Source: Protopterus annectens (taxonomy: Eukaryota; Chordata; Ceratodontiformes; Protopteridae). From it: a DNA stretch of 64,000 nucleotides. The stretch is taken from NCBI RefSeq assembly GCF_019279795.1, contig NC_056725.1, positions 1,067,749,810 to 1,067,813,809 of the forward strand. Reading direction: 5' to 3'. The position numbers and the translations under genes were made by a program. The notes under the pieces were generated by a model. The model was given only the letters and a program-made list of their open reading frames with translations, made no database searches and was not told the origin of the DNA. Every line of letters starts with the position of its first letter. The stretch's first letter is position 1. This document shows, piece by piece, positions 25,587 to 36,674 of this stretch.

Positions 25587-25961
25587 AATGAGGACATTGT
25601 GGGAGTTACATTTATACCACAATTTGGCGCCAAAAATAGTTAATTATACAATAGATTAAATAATTTTAAAAAATATATACTAGTATAAAAATAAAAAAGT
25701 TGTGCACAATATATAAAATATATAAACATATATACTGTTCACCTATGAGTTATCTAATATATATAATGTACAAATATATATAAATTGACCACAATATGAA
25801 AATTAAAAAACATTTTAAAAACATTTTTATTTTAAGAATCATTTTAAAAGAAACCCATTCCACAATTAATTTACTGATATAATAGATTACTTGTGTATTA
25901 AATATTTGTATATAGAGAATATTTGTATGTATAAGAAATACTATATGGTAATAAATTAATC

Positions 25962-28240
25962 TTATTTCATTAATAAGAAAGGTTTTAAACTAATGTATTC
26001 ATTAATGCCTGGGGGGGTTGTGGCATCTAAAATAATCTGCCACTTGCTCTCTAATAAACTAAGATATACTTTCCAATTGCCTTTGTCAAGTGTATTTTCA
26101 ACTTTGTCTATAATTGTGAATGTAAATGTATGTTCTTTCCCCTTATCAATTGCATGTTTGCTAAGTGCATTTTTCATATCCCCTTTTTTCACTTTATACA
26201 TATGTTCATAGATGCGAGTTTTTAGCTTTCTTTCAGTCTTCCCCACGTAATACGCTGAGCAGCAGATGCAGCAGGCGAGATATACCACCCTCTGGGAATT
26301 ACAATTTCCTGCTACACAACTACACTTACTTTTTATACCATTGTTGAGAAAGATAGTTTTGCTCTCATTTATGTATTTACATTGTCGGCATAAACCACAT
26401 TTTCTGGTGCCCTTTTTACTTTTATCTGTGTTCTTTATATATGATCCACTTTCCAATATCTTTTTGATATTTTTGGATGTTTTTAATACTACTACTGGAT
26501 GGTTCCCAACTATTGGACCTAACATCTCTGTATTAGTTAATAATTCCCAATGTTTTCGTAAAATCTCTTTTACAATGTTGGTATATGCATTAAACATGAT
26601 GACACATACCCTATTATTCTCATATTGATTTATTTCTTTTTTGGGTCTAGCTACCCCTAATAGTGGTGGGTATTTAATGCCCCATTGGTTTTTCACATAC
26701 CCAACTACATCATCAAGCATTCCTTTGGGATATTCCCGATCCACAAACATTTTGTATATAAGGTTCAGTTCGTTGTCCATATCTTCCCTTAAAGATGACA
26801 TCCGGGCTGCACGAATACACTGCCCCTTTACAACATTCTTAAAAATGTGAAGTGGGTGATTGCTCCCAAATTGGATATAATCATTAGAGAATGTAGGCTT
26901 CCTATATAGTCTGGAGGAAAAACCACCTGCTTCTTTTCTGATGAAGGTGTCTAAATATGGAATCCCTTCATTGCTAGTTTGGTAAGTAAATTGCAAAAAT
27001 TCAGTCGTGTTGTTTAAATACGTGATAAATTGGGGTATAATGTCACTAGGTCCATTCCAAACAATAAATAAATCATCCAAAAACCTGGAGTAGAGAGATA
27101 TATATTTGTAAAAGTCACTAGTGAATACAAAATTGTGTTCCCACTCTAACATAACCATGTTAGCAAATATGGGTGCACAAGAGGCACCCATAGCAATCCC
27201 TCTTGTTTGTCTAAAGTGTTCTCCTAGGTATTGGATGTAATTGTGATCTAAGATGAGACTCATCATGTCAACAATTAAGTTTATCTTATCCCAAGTTAAT
27301 CCAGAAAATTTCCGCATGCTATTGCAAAAATATTCTAATCCAATGGTATTCGGGATGCATGAAAACAGATCCTTGACATCAATGGTGATGAATGTTATGT
27401 CCTCTCTCCAAATGTCAGATGTCAACTTACTAAGAAAGTCCCAAGAATCTTTGATCAAATGAGGGACATTACTGTAAATGTGCTTTGTCCAATGATCAAT
27501 AACTACCCCAATATTGAAAGTTTTTGACTGAGATCCGGAAATGATGGGTCTAAATGGGGGTTTATACAAGCTTTTGTGTAACTTAGGTATACCAACAATG
27601 CAAGCCATCTTTGGATACTCAATTCTAATGAAATTGTATGTATCATTGGTGATACAATTGTCCAACAGATACTCTTCAATAACCAAATCAATCCTGTGAT
27701 AACCTATGTTGATTTGATTGATGGACACTTCCTCATAATTACCAGAATGGAATAAGATCTCTTGTATTTCTTTTTGGTATTGAAGTGTGTCATATATAAC
27801 AATGCCCCCCCCTTATCTGGCTTCATAATGCGAATATTCTTATTCATAATGAGACTGTCTAGAGTTTTCCTCTCTTCCTTGGTTAAATTGTCCTGAAACA
27901 CATCGGAAGGGCTATTTTTCTTTTTCTTTTTTATACTATAGTCTAGTTCATATATTTCCCTACATACCACTTTCTCAAATGCATACACCAAAGGATTGGC
28001 AATTGGAACATATGTGCTTTGTTTGACTATTTTCTGTTGTGGAATCTGAATATCTTTTGCTTTGCCTTTATCAAAGAATTGAATAGCCAAATTGAGGCGT
28101 CTACAAAACAACTTAATTTCTTTGATGGTATCATATAGATTGAAACCTGTACTGGGTATATATTTCATACCTTTACCAAATAATGAATAAAAACTTTCAG
28201 TGATTGTATAGTCTGTATAGTTGTATACTTTTAATCCATT
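25962..28240 (-). pseudogene. PLE reverse transcriptase with GIY-YIG endonuclease (one frameshift)
   Basis: The enzyme copies PLE RNA at a nick made by its own endonuclease. The N-terminal part (28,240 down to about 27,805) holds FGKGMKYIPSTGFNLYD and MKPDKGGA. The 588-codon part (27,728-25,962) has PFRPIISG (58-65), the RT A motif ITIDVKDLF (Asp 117), QTRGIAMGASCAP (174-186) and catalytic FLDDLF (Asp 218 and 219). Then come Cys pairs (CGLCRQC, 444-450; KCSC) and GIY-YIG motifs: VVYLACC (481-487), YYVGKT (493-498), Arg 505, His 509 and Glu 560. The two parts are out of register by one base at a run of eight C at about 27,805-27,812, where one base appears lost. It lacks a start because the 5' end is truncated. 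Subfamily (Neptune or Poseidon) cannot be fixed by eye. Confidence 0.92.
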
Positions 28241-28242
28241 GT

Positions 28243-28312
28243 GTACCTAAGTTACACAAAAGCTTGTATAAACCCCCATTTAGACCCATAATTTCCGGAT
28301 CTCAGTCAAAAC
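28243..28312 (+). repeat. Inverted 70-bp fragment of the same PLE
   Basis: This plus-strand stretch, from TACCTAAGTTACACAAAAGC onward, repeats in opposite orientation the PLE coding segment at about 27,528-27,592 with one or two differences. It joins the truncated 5' end of the PLE directly to a CR1 3' fragment. Confidence 0.88.
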
Positions 28313-28690
28313 TGGAGCGAGCAGTGACCTAAACCTCAGCACAAAAATAAATAGGACATGCTGGAGGGACAGATTCATTTCCCAGAGGCTCCCCTCACTC
28401 TGGAATAGAATCGCAATTCATGTTAGACATAGCCCCTCGCTGACCCTCTTCAAGCGAAATTTGGACGCGTGGATGGGAAATTGCAAATTCACCCCTGGGA
28501 TCTCTCCTGTGTCCCTGCTAGACAGAGGCACAGTAAACTAATCTTAAAAGGGTACCTTCTGTGACCTACTTTACAGAGGCACAGTAGGCTAATCTAATAG
28601 GGAGGTGGAAGCCAAATACACTCTGGCTAGGCTTATAAATTCCCTAGGTAAAAGATAGCCTAGTATCTACCTATGAACCTATGAAATATT
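28313..28690 (+). mobile_element. CR1 3' end, 5'-truncated (copy D)
   Basis: It begins within the C-terminal ORF2 region (CWRDRFISQRLPSLWNRI), runs through FKRNLDAWMG and LLDRGTVN to a stop, and has a 3'UTR ending GATAGCCTAGTATCTACC plus two CCTATGAA octamers. The 3'UTR carries a small internal duplication (ACAGAGGCACAGTA appears twice, near 28,520 and 28,575). Confidence 0.9.
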
Positions 28691-28754
28691 AATTAGTTAT
28701 TTTTTTGTTAAACATTGGATTTTTAGCAGTTTATGGATTTTGCAAGAATTAGAC
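28581..28754 (+). repeat. Right inverted arm (pairs with 25,204-25,391)
   Basis: Runs from CACAGTAGGCTAATCTAATA to GCAAGAATTAGAC and matches the left arm in reverse complement, including bases beyond the CR1 tail. Weaker similarity continues further out. Confidence 0.88.
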
Positions 28755-29810
28755 AATTAACTGACACAGTTTAGCAGTTTTTATATTAAGAATGTTGTTA
28801 ATCGACATAGAATCATTTAAGCCACGAGGGCAGGTGGCTTTCAGTTTTATGTGACATACCAGTTCTCTGCCTGTTAATTTGTTTTCCAACCAAACCTTCC
28901 CAGGTGTAACTTGTACTTTATCAGCCACTAAGAATTATTGTTATTTTTTAATCTTACAATACAATGAGTGTTTTAAAAGGGCGGTAAGTTAAAAGTAAAA
29001 TGAATTTCAAAATTTTAATTTTGAATTTAAGGATCATATTAACAGTTCTCACCAGCTTAGGTGCAACCGTGCAGCAAAGTACCATTCACACTTTTTTTGT
29101 TGTTTGCTAACCATGGCAGAGAATTAAATTAATCTAATAACGAATATTTTCAAACTTAGCCTGGTGATGCTATCTGGTTAAGTGAATTTCTTAGAGATGT
29201 GCAGTGGATAAAATAAAGCTCTGTTTATTAGTGTTGCTACTAATGATTTAGCCTATTTGCTAGGGCCAGACAGTTGGTGAAAATGTTACTGCTGTGACAC
29301 CAGCAAAAATAATTAGCTGCAATTTCTTACAAGCTATATCAGCAAGACAAATCCAAAAACAAATAAACATGCAGATGCAGAATGTTGATCCAATAATAAT
29401 CCAAAATGACAGTCTTTTAAGCACCTAAAAGTGCCATCACTTTTAGTACCACAATGTCTCCAGTCTTGCAGACAGTCAAGCAGACATTTAACATTCTAAC
29501 ATTTAACTCTTTAAGTTGTTGCTTAGTCTAAAGGAGGGAACTGAGATTTTTATTTAAAAGTTACAAATAACAAGTAACTGGCTGATTACCAGAACACCAG
29601 GCTCCACCAAGTTACAATATAGCAGACCTGATTACTTAGACATGTGGGTATCCCTGACCATGCAGGCCATTCAGGAACATGGCTACTTTTTTTTTAAATA
29701 ATGATTTGCTTTCTCCTGGGCAGTCAGTTTCATATTGTTAGTGTTCTTCAATCTGATTATGCCCCACCCCCCCAAACTCTTCTTTTTTTTTCTAACTGCA
29801 GAGAATTCCC

Positions 29811-29860
<50 letters not shown>

Positions 29861-30595
29861 TACATATGTATGTATTGTAAAACGTGGCATCATAACACAC
29901 AGCTCAGTGGAAAAATAACAGTTTGTGGTTAATCAGTGACCACCATTTGCCAAAATGAGAAGCCATGCTGTGACATTCAGCAGACAATATAACAATAGTA
30001 CAGTGCTCTGGAATATTAACATTTGTAACTGGAAAATGCCATCAGTAGATGAGATTCAAAAGAAAAATGCTACTAACACTTCGCTATCATGCTAGTATTT
30101 GTTTTAACTATGTGAATTTTGGTGAATGACAGCTTTGAGAAGCATAGTACTAACTCAGGTGTTTTCCATTCAAGCAGAGTTTCCTGAACAAGCAGAATCA
30201 ATATAGATTAAAATAATTACCTTTATAAACAATTTAGAAATACTCTAAAAACTCTGTTTTTTTCCAAGTCACATAGGACATGATGGTACCCTGACATCAC
30301 ATGGAGTTTTGCTTTTAAATTCAGCTTAAGTAATTTGCTCCTCCTATGATTTGCCTGCCACATGCAATGCCTTACAGGACATCCCAGAATTTTATCCATA
30401 AGTCTTAGTACTAGCTAAAGCATTTTCTGGTATATCACTGTATCAAAAATCAGTTACCAGAATTATCCACTAGTATTTGGTTATGTGATGCTTAAATGGT
30501 TTGCCTATGTGAACATTAAGCATTTTCTTTGGCTCACCATTCATCGCAAATTATATACCAAAAACACTGAACTGAAAAAACATAAAAAACATTAA
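28755..30595. other. Unassigned, AT-rich; holds a (TA)n run at 29,815-29,855
   Basis: About 1.8 kb with no motif-bearing frame. The only clear structure is the (TA)n microsatellite. Confidence 0.45.
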
Positions 30596-30785
30596 GGGCA
30601 GGATTCACGAAGCATCCGTGTAAGAGCTACAAGGCTTACACGGAGGCTGCAGTTAAACGGTGTGACATCAGCATGCCATACATATGCATGAGGGCATGCT
30701 GAATCACACCTAAGGCTAACACGGTCCATGTAAGACAGTAGGGGGTGTGTCCGTAGGGCGAGCCCTGCAAACGGACACACCCCCA
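30596..30785. repeat. Harbinger terminal repeat and subterminal hairpins
   Basis: Contains the tip GGGCAGGATTCACGA, two inverted CTTACACGG motifs near 30,617 and 30,634, and two longer perfect or near-perfect stems. The motif recurs at the right end near 59.3-59.5 kb. Confidence 0.75.
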
Positions 30786-31020
30786 GAAGAGTAAAAGTCC
30801 CGAAAGTAAACCCCCACGACAGAGTCCGTGTAAATGTGAATAAACACAACACATGCCCCCACAGACTATGAACATAAAATGTATAAATGAACATCTTATA
30901 TATTTTTTTATAAATTGTAAAGATGTTTTCCTGTGAGTGCGCTTTGCTGCGTGCCGCTTAGCCACAGTTAGCAGTCAGTGGAAAAGCATATAAGAACTAA
31001 ATATGCAAAGTAAACCAAGA

Positions 31021-31085
31021 AGCAATAGCGTAGCGGTAGAGACATTGGCTGAAGAGGAGGCAGTCATGGTTCGAGCCCCCACAAC
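31021..31085 (+). repeat. tRNA-like module
   Basis: Reads AGCAATAGCGTAGCGGTAGA (box A-like) and GGTTCGAGCCCCC (box B). No clear cloverleaf is required by the sequence; probably a tRNA-derived insertion inside the Harbinger left arm. Confidence 0.6.
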
Positions 31086-31220
31086 ATCAATTTTTATTTT
31101 TAGTGAAATAAGCACGAAACAATTCCTTGACATATATGTACATATATAAAATTATATTTTATGTAAAATGTAATGAAATGGGCTTGAAGAAATGTGAGAT
31201 AATAAAAAAAATGGCAGATG

Positions 31221-31500
31221 TGCCTATAGCTGAGCTACAGTCTAACAAGTTGAGGATATCTGCCTGTAGGTGAGCAGTGTTTTAGCAGGTTTAAAATGAG
31301 TGCCCGTAGGTGAGCAGTGTTTTAACAGGATTAAAATGAGTGCCCGTAGGTGAGCAGTGGTTTAACAGGTGTAAAATGAGTGCCCGTAGGTGAGCAGTGG
31401 TTTAACAGGTGTAAAATGAGTGCCTGGGGTTGAGCAGCATTTTAATACGCTGAAACTGTGTGCCCGTAGCTGAGCTGAGCATAATATGCGTGCTGACAGC
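31221..31500. repeat. 40-bp tandem repeat, 7 units, exact period
   Basis: The phrase TGCCCGTAGGTGAGCAGT or variants start at 31,221, 31,261, 31,301, 31,341, 31,381, 31,421 and 31,461, exactly 40 bases apart. Units 3-5 are nearly identical; the outer ones are diverged. A degenerate GCAGTG/TTAGCA-rich zone lies at the matching place in copy B (about 16,690-16,860). Confidence 0.95.
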
Positions 31501-31647
31501 CAAACGACGTGTAAACCAGCGTGGCCCATTTGCGCGGAGCTGCGCACTGTGCCAACAAGCTAACCAATGGGCAACGTTGAGCAAGCTGTATCAAAACTGC
31601 CTTTACACAGACACACCTCCTAGCCTGTGTAGACAGTCATAAAATAT

Positions 31648-31735
31648 AAAAAGCAATGGCCAGGCTCGAACCCAGGACACCATGCACCATAGTCAAAGTA
31701 CTGAACCACTAAGCCATGACAGTTGCACTTAGAAA
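31648..31735 (-). repeat. tRNA-like module
   Basis: Minus strand: CATGGCTTAGTGGTTCAG (box A) then CTGGGTTCGAGCCTGG (box B), about 45 bases apart. Similar to the module at 34,683. Confidence 0.62.
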
Positions 31736-31914
31736 TGCAGTAATAGCATATATATAGGAATGAATAGAAAGAGGAGCATGACAAAGCAGGTTTTGTGAAG
31801 CTGATACAATTCCAAAATGGCCAATCACAGATAAGTGCAGGAAAAACGGCATACATAAGCCCCATAGGTGGGAATACACAGCATAACCGATTGTGGAACC
31901 GACTAGAAGCCAGG

Positions 31915-33929
31915 ATGGCAGGTGTAGGAGAGGGTAGTTGCTTCCGAGCACAGAGGTGGGGCATTGAGGAGTCCAAATATATGGTTTAGCTCCTCGTCCA
32001 TGATCATGAGGCCCAACTCATGCAGGGCCAGGTCCTTTGGGGAGCATATAGGGCTGAGGCGTGGGACCGGTTGGCACATGATCTCACCAGTGCCACAGGA
32101 ATACCAAGGACTGGTGAACAGGTCCGTCACCACCATGTGGACCTGAAGAGACAGAAGCAGGACCAACTGAACTGTTGGAGCCAGGAGGCCCAGCAAATGC
32201 CCAACGCCCCACTACTGAGTAAGTTACATGTAATTATTTATGTAAGAAATTAAACTAGCTGATATTATGGAGATGTGTATTCCAATATTACTTTATTTAT
32301 ATTACAGCTGCAGGTGTCCGTTCCATGAACTGTCAAGCCTTTGCCGATAGGCTGGTGCGGTTGTGCCACCAGGCAGGTCAGTAATTCTCTCCCTGTAACT
32401 GTAAAAAATATATAAGTATGACCATTTGCAAAAGAGTGCAGTGTAGTCACTTATTAATAAAATGTGCAAGTAACAGTGTAAGAGAGTTTGCAAGTATTGC
32501 TTGATTACATAAGTGTGATACAGCCTGTAATCCAAACATAAAAATGAAACAAGTCTGAAATAAAGATGTCCCACCTGTAATATAGTAGTACATAACCTGC
32601 AGCAGGCTGAAAAGTACAGCTACAGAAGCTGAGTAAAACACGTGTGAAATATATCCCTGTTTAAATTCTGAAACATGACACAAGTGAGACTGTTGGAAAG
32701 GATTGTTATAACTAAAAGTAAAACATGTCAATAAAGCCTAGAATTAAGTATCATCCTGAATTGTAAAAATAAAACAAGTGAGAGAGTGTGAGAAAGAGGT
32801 ATGAATCCACCAATAAAGTAGTAATAACTCCTGAATAAAGTATACTGCAGTCAGTACAGAATGAAATGAATGTGATAGCAGAACCAAACAGCAACATGTG
32901 TTAAAAAAAGTACTGAAGCTGGAATGTGTGTCCCAAAATCTGGATATGTTGCTCTCAGTTTGCAATATGCAGATAATATGGTTGTATGAAATACCAAACA
33001 TCCACAGTTGTCTATAGCCATATAAAGCAAATGTCGCAGGATGATGTAGTTGAACAGAGCCAGATATGAATGTGTATGAATAAATATGAAATGTATATTG
33101 ATGTAGCAGTAACATTCCTATCACCAACCTGAATTCGTTATCACATAGGAAACTGTAGTCAGACCTGTAGTGTGTATATATCTGCAGCTAGTAGAAATGT
33201 ACAGCATATGTATAGGTATTTGAAGTTGTTAATGAAATATTTTGTCACCCTACCCTATAACCACAAATAATCCATTCCACATGAAATGGGTATGTGCATT
33301 CACAATTAACAACCCTGGACATTTGTCCTGTTGGTTCATACATATTTGCACGTACGTTGATGCATGTGCCCTGTTCATACATCCAAACCTGATGGCCTGT
33401 TGCCATCAATCAACCCTGCATGTTGTTGGATTGTGTATTGCTGTTCAAATTATGCATGTGTTATGCTTGCTGTTCAATGGCTTGAATTTATGGGTGTTTG
33501 GTTAATGGGAATACTAATGCATGCTGTTACAACTAATTGTGAATGGTATTGTACGTTACTAACCCAAACTGTCATAACATAATGCAAAACATAGGATGAC
33601 AGGGAAGGCGGGTTCCAGCAGACCCACCTCTCCCACCTCAGCTGGCGGGTGCACCTGGCAGTAGTGCCCAGGCTGGACCCTCCTCCGGTGGCCCTGTGCC
33701 ACCTGCGAGTGGAAGCACTGCAGGGGATGGGGCTCATCCCCCCTCTGCAAGTGTGGCCAGAGGAGAACTTCCACTCACCTTCCGTAGTGTCCGGACTGTG
33801 GTGCATAGGGAGATCTGGCACGCTGTGCTTGGGCCCTTACACCAGCTTGAGGCACGGGTGGCACAACTCATGGGCATGCCTGCTGCCCGGACTACACAGC
33901 CCCCAGCACAGCCCCATCCTGGGCAGTGA
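31915..33929 (+). pseudogene. Harbinger-associated Myb/SANT-like gene, type 2 (copy A)
   Basis: Three exons. Exon 1 (31,915-32,218) starts MAGVGEGSCFRAQRWG and, past one TAG at 31,987-31,989, continues in the same frame with EAWDRLAHDLTSATGIPRTG and EQVRHHHVDLKRQKQ to a GTAAGT donor. Trp spacing and the basic third helix fit a Myb/SANT-like DNA-binding domain. Exon 2 (32,308-32,376) is 69 bases between TTACAG and GTCAGT, the same length and phase as in copy B, and reads TAGVRSMNCQAFADRLVRLC. Exon 3 (from 33,603 after GACAG) is Ser/Pro/Gly-rich, shifts frame once near 33,650, then reads FRSVRTVVHREIWHAVLGPL and ends at TGA 33,927-33,929. The pairing with copy B supports all splice sites. It is presumably the transposase partner. 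Confidence 0.75.
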
Positions 33930-34682
33930 AGGCACAGTGGCAACTGCCCATGGGTGGGGATCTCAGTTCCACTGTTGCCATCTGTGGGCTCATGGGCTCG
34001 AGTTATCCAAACATCCATCCCCGTCAATTGTGTAAACCCCCCACGTGTCATACACCACCCCTGTATGCATCTTGTTTGTCTTGTCTGTTAACCTCCCCTA
34101 CCTACCTCCCCAGCTATACCGACTTCCCATACCTGACATACCACTCTCACCTGAAAAAAAAAAGGGCACTCTGTACCCACAAAGAAATTACGCCCCATAC
34201 ATAGCTGCCCATTTTGCACACATGTCTGCTGGACATGTAAACTGGCAATTACAATTGGCTGTACAACAAATATTATTGTTGTCCTCACACCTCCCTCAGG
34301 GGTGGAAGGTTTCAAATTTCACACCAAATTACAAACATATGCACAGCTGTTGCTGACGAAGAAATGGGCAGCTATAGGCCTTTCCTACATCCCTCCTGCA
34401 AAACCCGAGCTTGTTTTCCTACTGTCCTACCCTCTTTGTGCCCCCTTTTTCACCACTTTCCTATCTCCCCATTTTCTTTTCTTTAAAAGAAAATAGTGCG
34501 GGTGTGTGCGAGAGTAAGCACTTTTAAGGAGTAGTAAGCGGGTGTGCATGAAGCTAAGTGGCAGTGCGCATGCGTGACCTCTGCACAAACCAGTGCTAAC
34601 CCGCTTACAACTGCTTAAAAGTGCCTTAGTTACTCTAAATGACAAGGCCTGTAGTTTTCTCAGCAGCAAAATAAAACACCTC

Positions 34683-34748
34683 TCTCAGTCTCAAACCCAG
34701 GACCTTGGAAACATTTGTCTGCATGACTTACCACTAAGCCATGACAGC
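34683..34748 (-). repeat. tRNA-like module at the 3' side of copy A
   Basis: Minus strand: CATGGCTTAGTGGTAAG (box A), then CTGGGTTTGAGAC (weak box B). It occupies the same position relative to the Myb/SANT-like gene as the module at 12,911 does for copy B. Confidence 0.55.
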
Positions 34749-36035
34749 TATATGAGAGCATTGTGCTGAAACAAATATATCATAAAATAATAGGAATTAA
34801 TGTAAAGGGAATATAGCAAGTCTAGTACACAAAGCATGTCATGTATATTTACTGTCAAATCTAGTGGATTTGTAAAATAGTACTGTGTGCTGAGAAACAG
34901 TCATGCTGGTTGGTAGCTACTAGGTAATAATGTCACAGTAGCATTTGGCAAGCCACACACATACTCAGAGCAGGATAAACAGTGCCATAGTTGAATAGTT
35001 AAGAGATCAGACATAGCAACTGTGACTGAGTTACAGGGATGTCCCTGATTTGAAAACAAATGTCAACTGTGCCCCACTGACACCCTGTCAAATGTACTAA
35101 TAGTAGGCAGAAAGGTATAACTACACATGCAATGGTAACTATGACTGACTGAAGGTATGCACCACCTGCACGTCACAAATGGTGTACAAATACATATGCT
35201 TGAAATAACCCACAGTCACAACTGCAGAATATCAGAATATGTCATTGGAGTAACCCACTGCTATGTACCATTCCATGAGGCTGATAAAATGCACCGGAAA
35301 GTATCTGAGGCCTGCTCAGCAGCATGATCAAATACCCCTGTAAGTGTCAAGGCCCACACCATGGCCAGACCACACTGCATGCAGTAACACCCTACCACAA
35401 CGAGCACATAGGGAATTGCTACCCAAACAGATTTAGCAAGCATTACAAGCTGTGAATGTAAATGGAAAATAGGAAACCCATAGCAACACATTACAGGAAA
35501 GACACCTAGCAGGCATACAAGGAGTGAATGTAAAGGCCAAATATTGAAGCCAAAGCAACAGATTGCAAGAGCCACTGCTATATACCAGTTACACCACAAT
35601 CCCCACAGGAAAGCACACACACCCATATACACAGTATTACTAGTCGTAGGTGTCAGTTTACATACACACGGAGAAGAGGACACTGGAGGAAGGAATACTC
35701 AGCTTACAGAACAACATGCATTGCAGTGCCTACAACACAGCCTGAAATATGAGAGACATACCAACCCTTACACTCACAGAACAGTGTCCACAGCAAACCA
35801 GCATGGTCCCCACCCTGATAATCTGAAAGGGCTACGCCTACCTAACAGACCTTTTATAGCACAGTCCTGTAATCACAGTGAGAACTGCAATCACTACACA
35901 ACAGGCTGCATGCAATTAGTAAATGCTGGCTAACAATTGGTGCAGAGGCCATCACATGGACATGTGCAGATACCTACAAAAGCATCCTGTACTCCCAGTC
36001 CACACATGCAATACTTTTATTGAACCCGCTGGAGG
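34749..36035. other. Unassigned sequence
   Basis: No motif-bearing frame. A short imperfect duplication of an AAGCAxxACA-type stretch occurs near 35,430-35,570 but has no clear boundary. Confidence 0.4.
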
Positions 36036-36036
36036 T

Positions 36037-36067
<31 letters not shown>

Positions 36068-36077
36068 AAAAAAAAAA

Positions 36078-36125
<48 letters not shown>

Positions 36126-36133
36126 AAAAAAAA
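36036..36133. repeat. Polypurine (GA)n/(GAAA)n tract
   Basis: About 98 bases with purine only on the plus strand: GA repeats, an A run, then about 14 GAAA units. Potential triplex-forming DNA. Confidence 0.95.
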
Positions 36134-36470
36134 CTGTAACAACAAAACAAAGAGGCTGACAGCAGGCCAAGTAACTGCAAGCCTACACAAACAGCTGCAA
36201 CAAACACAGGTAATGTAAAGTACTACTATAATACTTTAAATATTGTGAACCCTCCAGATGTGTTATTGGTCTGTATCTATGTATATGAAGATGTGCATAG
36301 GGCCGGGGACATACTGCAACTGTCACTGAAGGCTCCACATACATATGTATGTGACGGTAGCTATGTGCACATAGCAATGTAGGGTGTAGTGCAATGTATA
36401 AGTAGGTTGTACAGTAATGGATGTTCAGCAGTACGTTACTGTGTGTATACATATGTGGAACTAAAAAGGA

Positions 36471-36471
<1 letters not shown>

Positions 36472-36518
<47 letters not shown>

Positions 36519-36557
36519 ATATATATATAAAACATGTGTATACGTATGTATATTGAG

Positions 36558-36612
<55 letters not shown>
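36472..36612. repeat. Paired (TA)n microsatellites
   Basis: Two TA runs (about 36,472-36,530 and 36,563-36,612) separated by a GTGTATACGTATGTATATTG-like spacer. Confidence 0.95.
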
Positions 36613-36614
<2 letters not shown>

Positions 36615-36674
36615 GCATATGTGTATACATAGATAGAGAGGGATGTAGAAATACATAGACATATATAGTGTCAC

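Larger units (their letters stand above)
25392..28242 (-). mobile_element. Penelope-like element (PLE), 5'-truncated
   Basis: Minus-strand element with an RT plus GIY-YIG ORF (25,962-28,240) and about 570 bp of AT-rich 3' sequence holding a hammerhead-like motif. The upstream end stops abruptly at about 28,242, where a 70-bp inverted piece of the same element's RT region begins. It lies between inverted arms that carry CR1 3' ends. Confidence 0.9.
30596..34748 (+). mobile_element. Harbinger-like element copy A (left end intact)
   Basis: The left tip GGGCAGGATTCACGA follows TAA (30,593-30,595), the usual three-base Harbinger target. Three hairpins follow: CCGTGTAAG/CTTACACGG, a GCATGCC/GGCATGC stem, and a 14-base stem GGGGGTGTGTCCGT with its complement (about 30,750-30,785). 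Inside are a tRNA-like module, a 40-bp tandem array, a second tRNA-like module on the minus strand, the type 2 Myb/SANT-like gene and a 3' flank that matches copy B. I found no matching right tip near 34.7 kb, so the right border is set by similarity to copy B. Confidence 0.75.

Noticed and set aside
31021..31085. Functional tRNA gene
   Set aside because: Box A and box B are present but I could not fold acceptor and anticodon stems convincingly. The same holds for the other tRNA-like modules.
34500..34660. Right terminal repeat of Harbinger copy A
   Set aside because: No sequence close to TCGTGAATCCTGCCC followed by TAA or TTA was found here, so no border was called from it.
36183..36674. 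163-codon minus-strand frame
   Set aside because: Mostly IY repeats from (TA)n.
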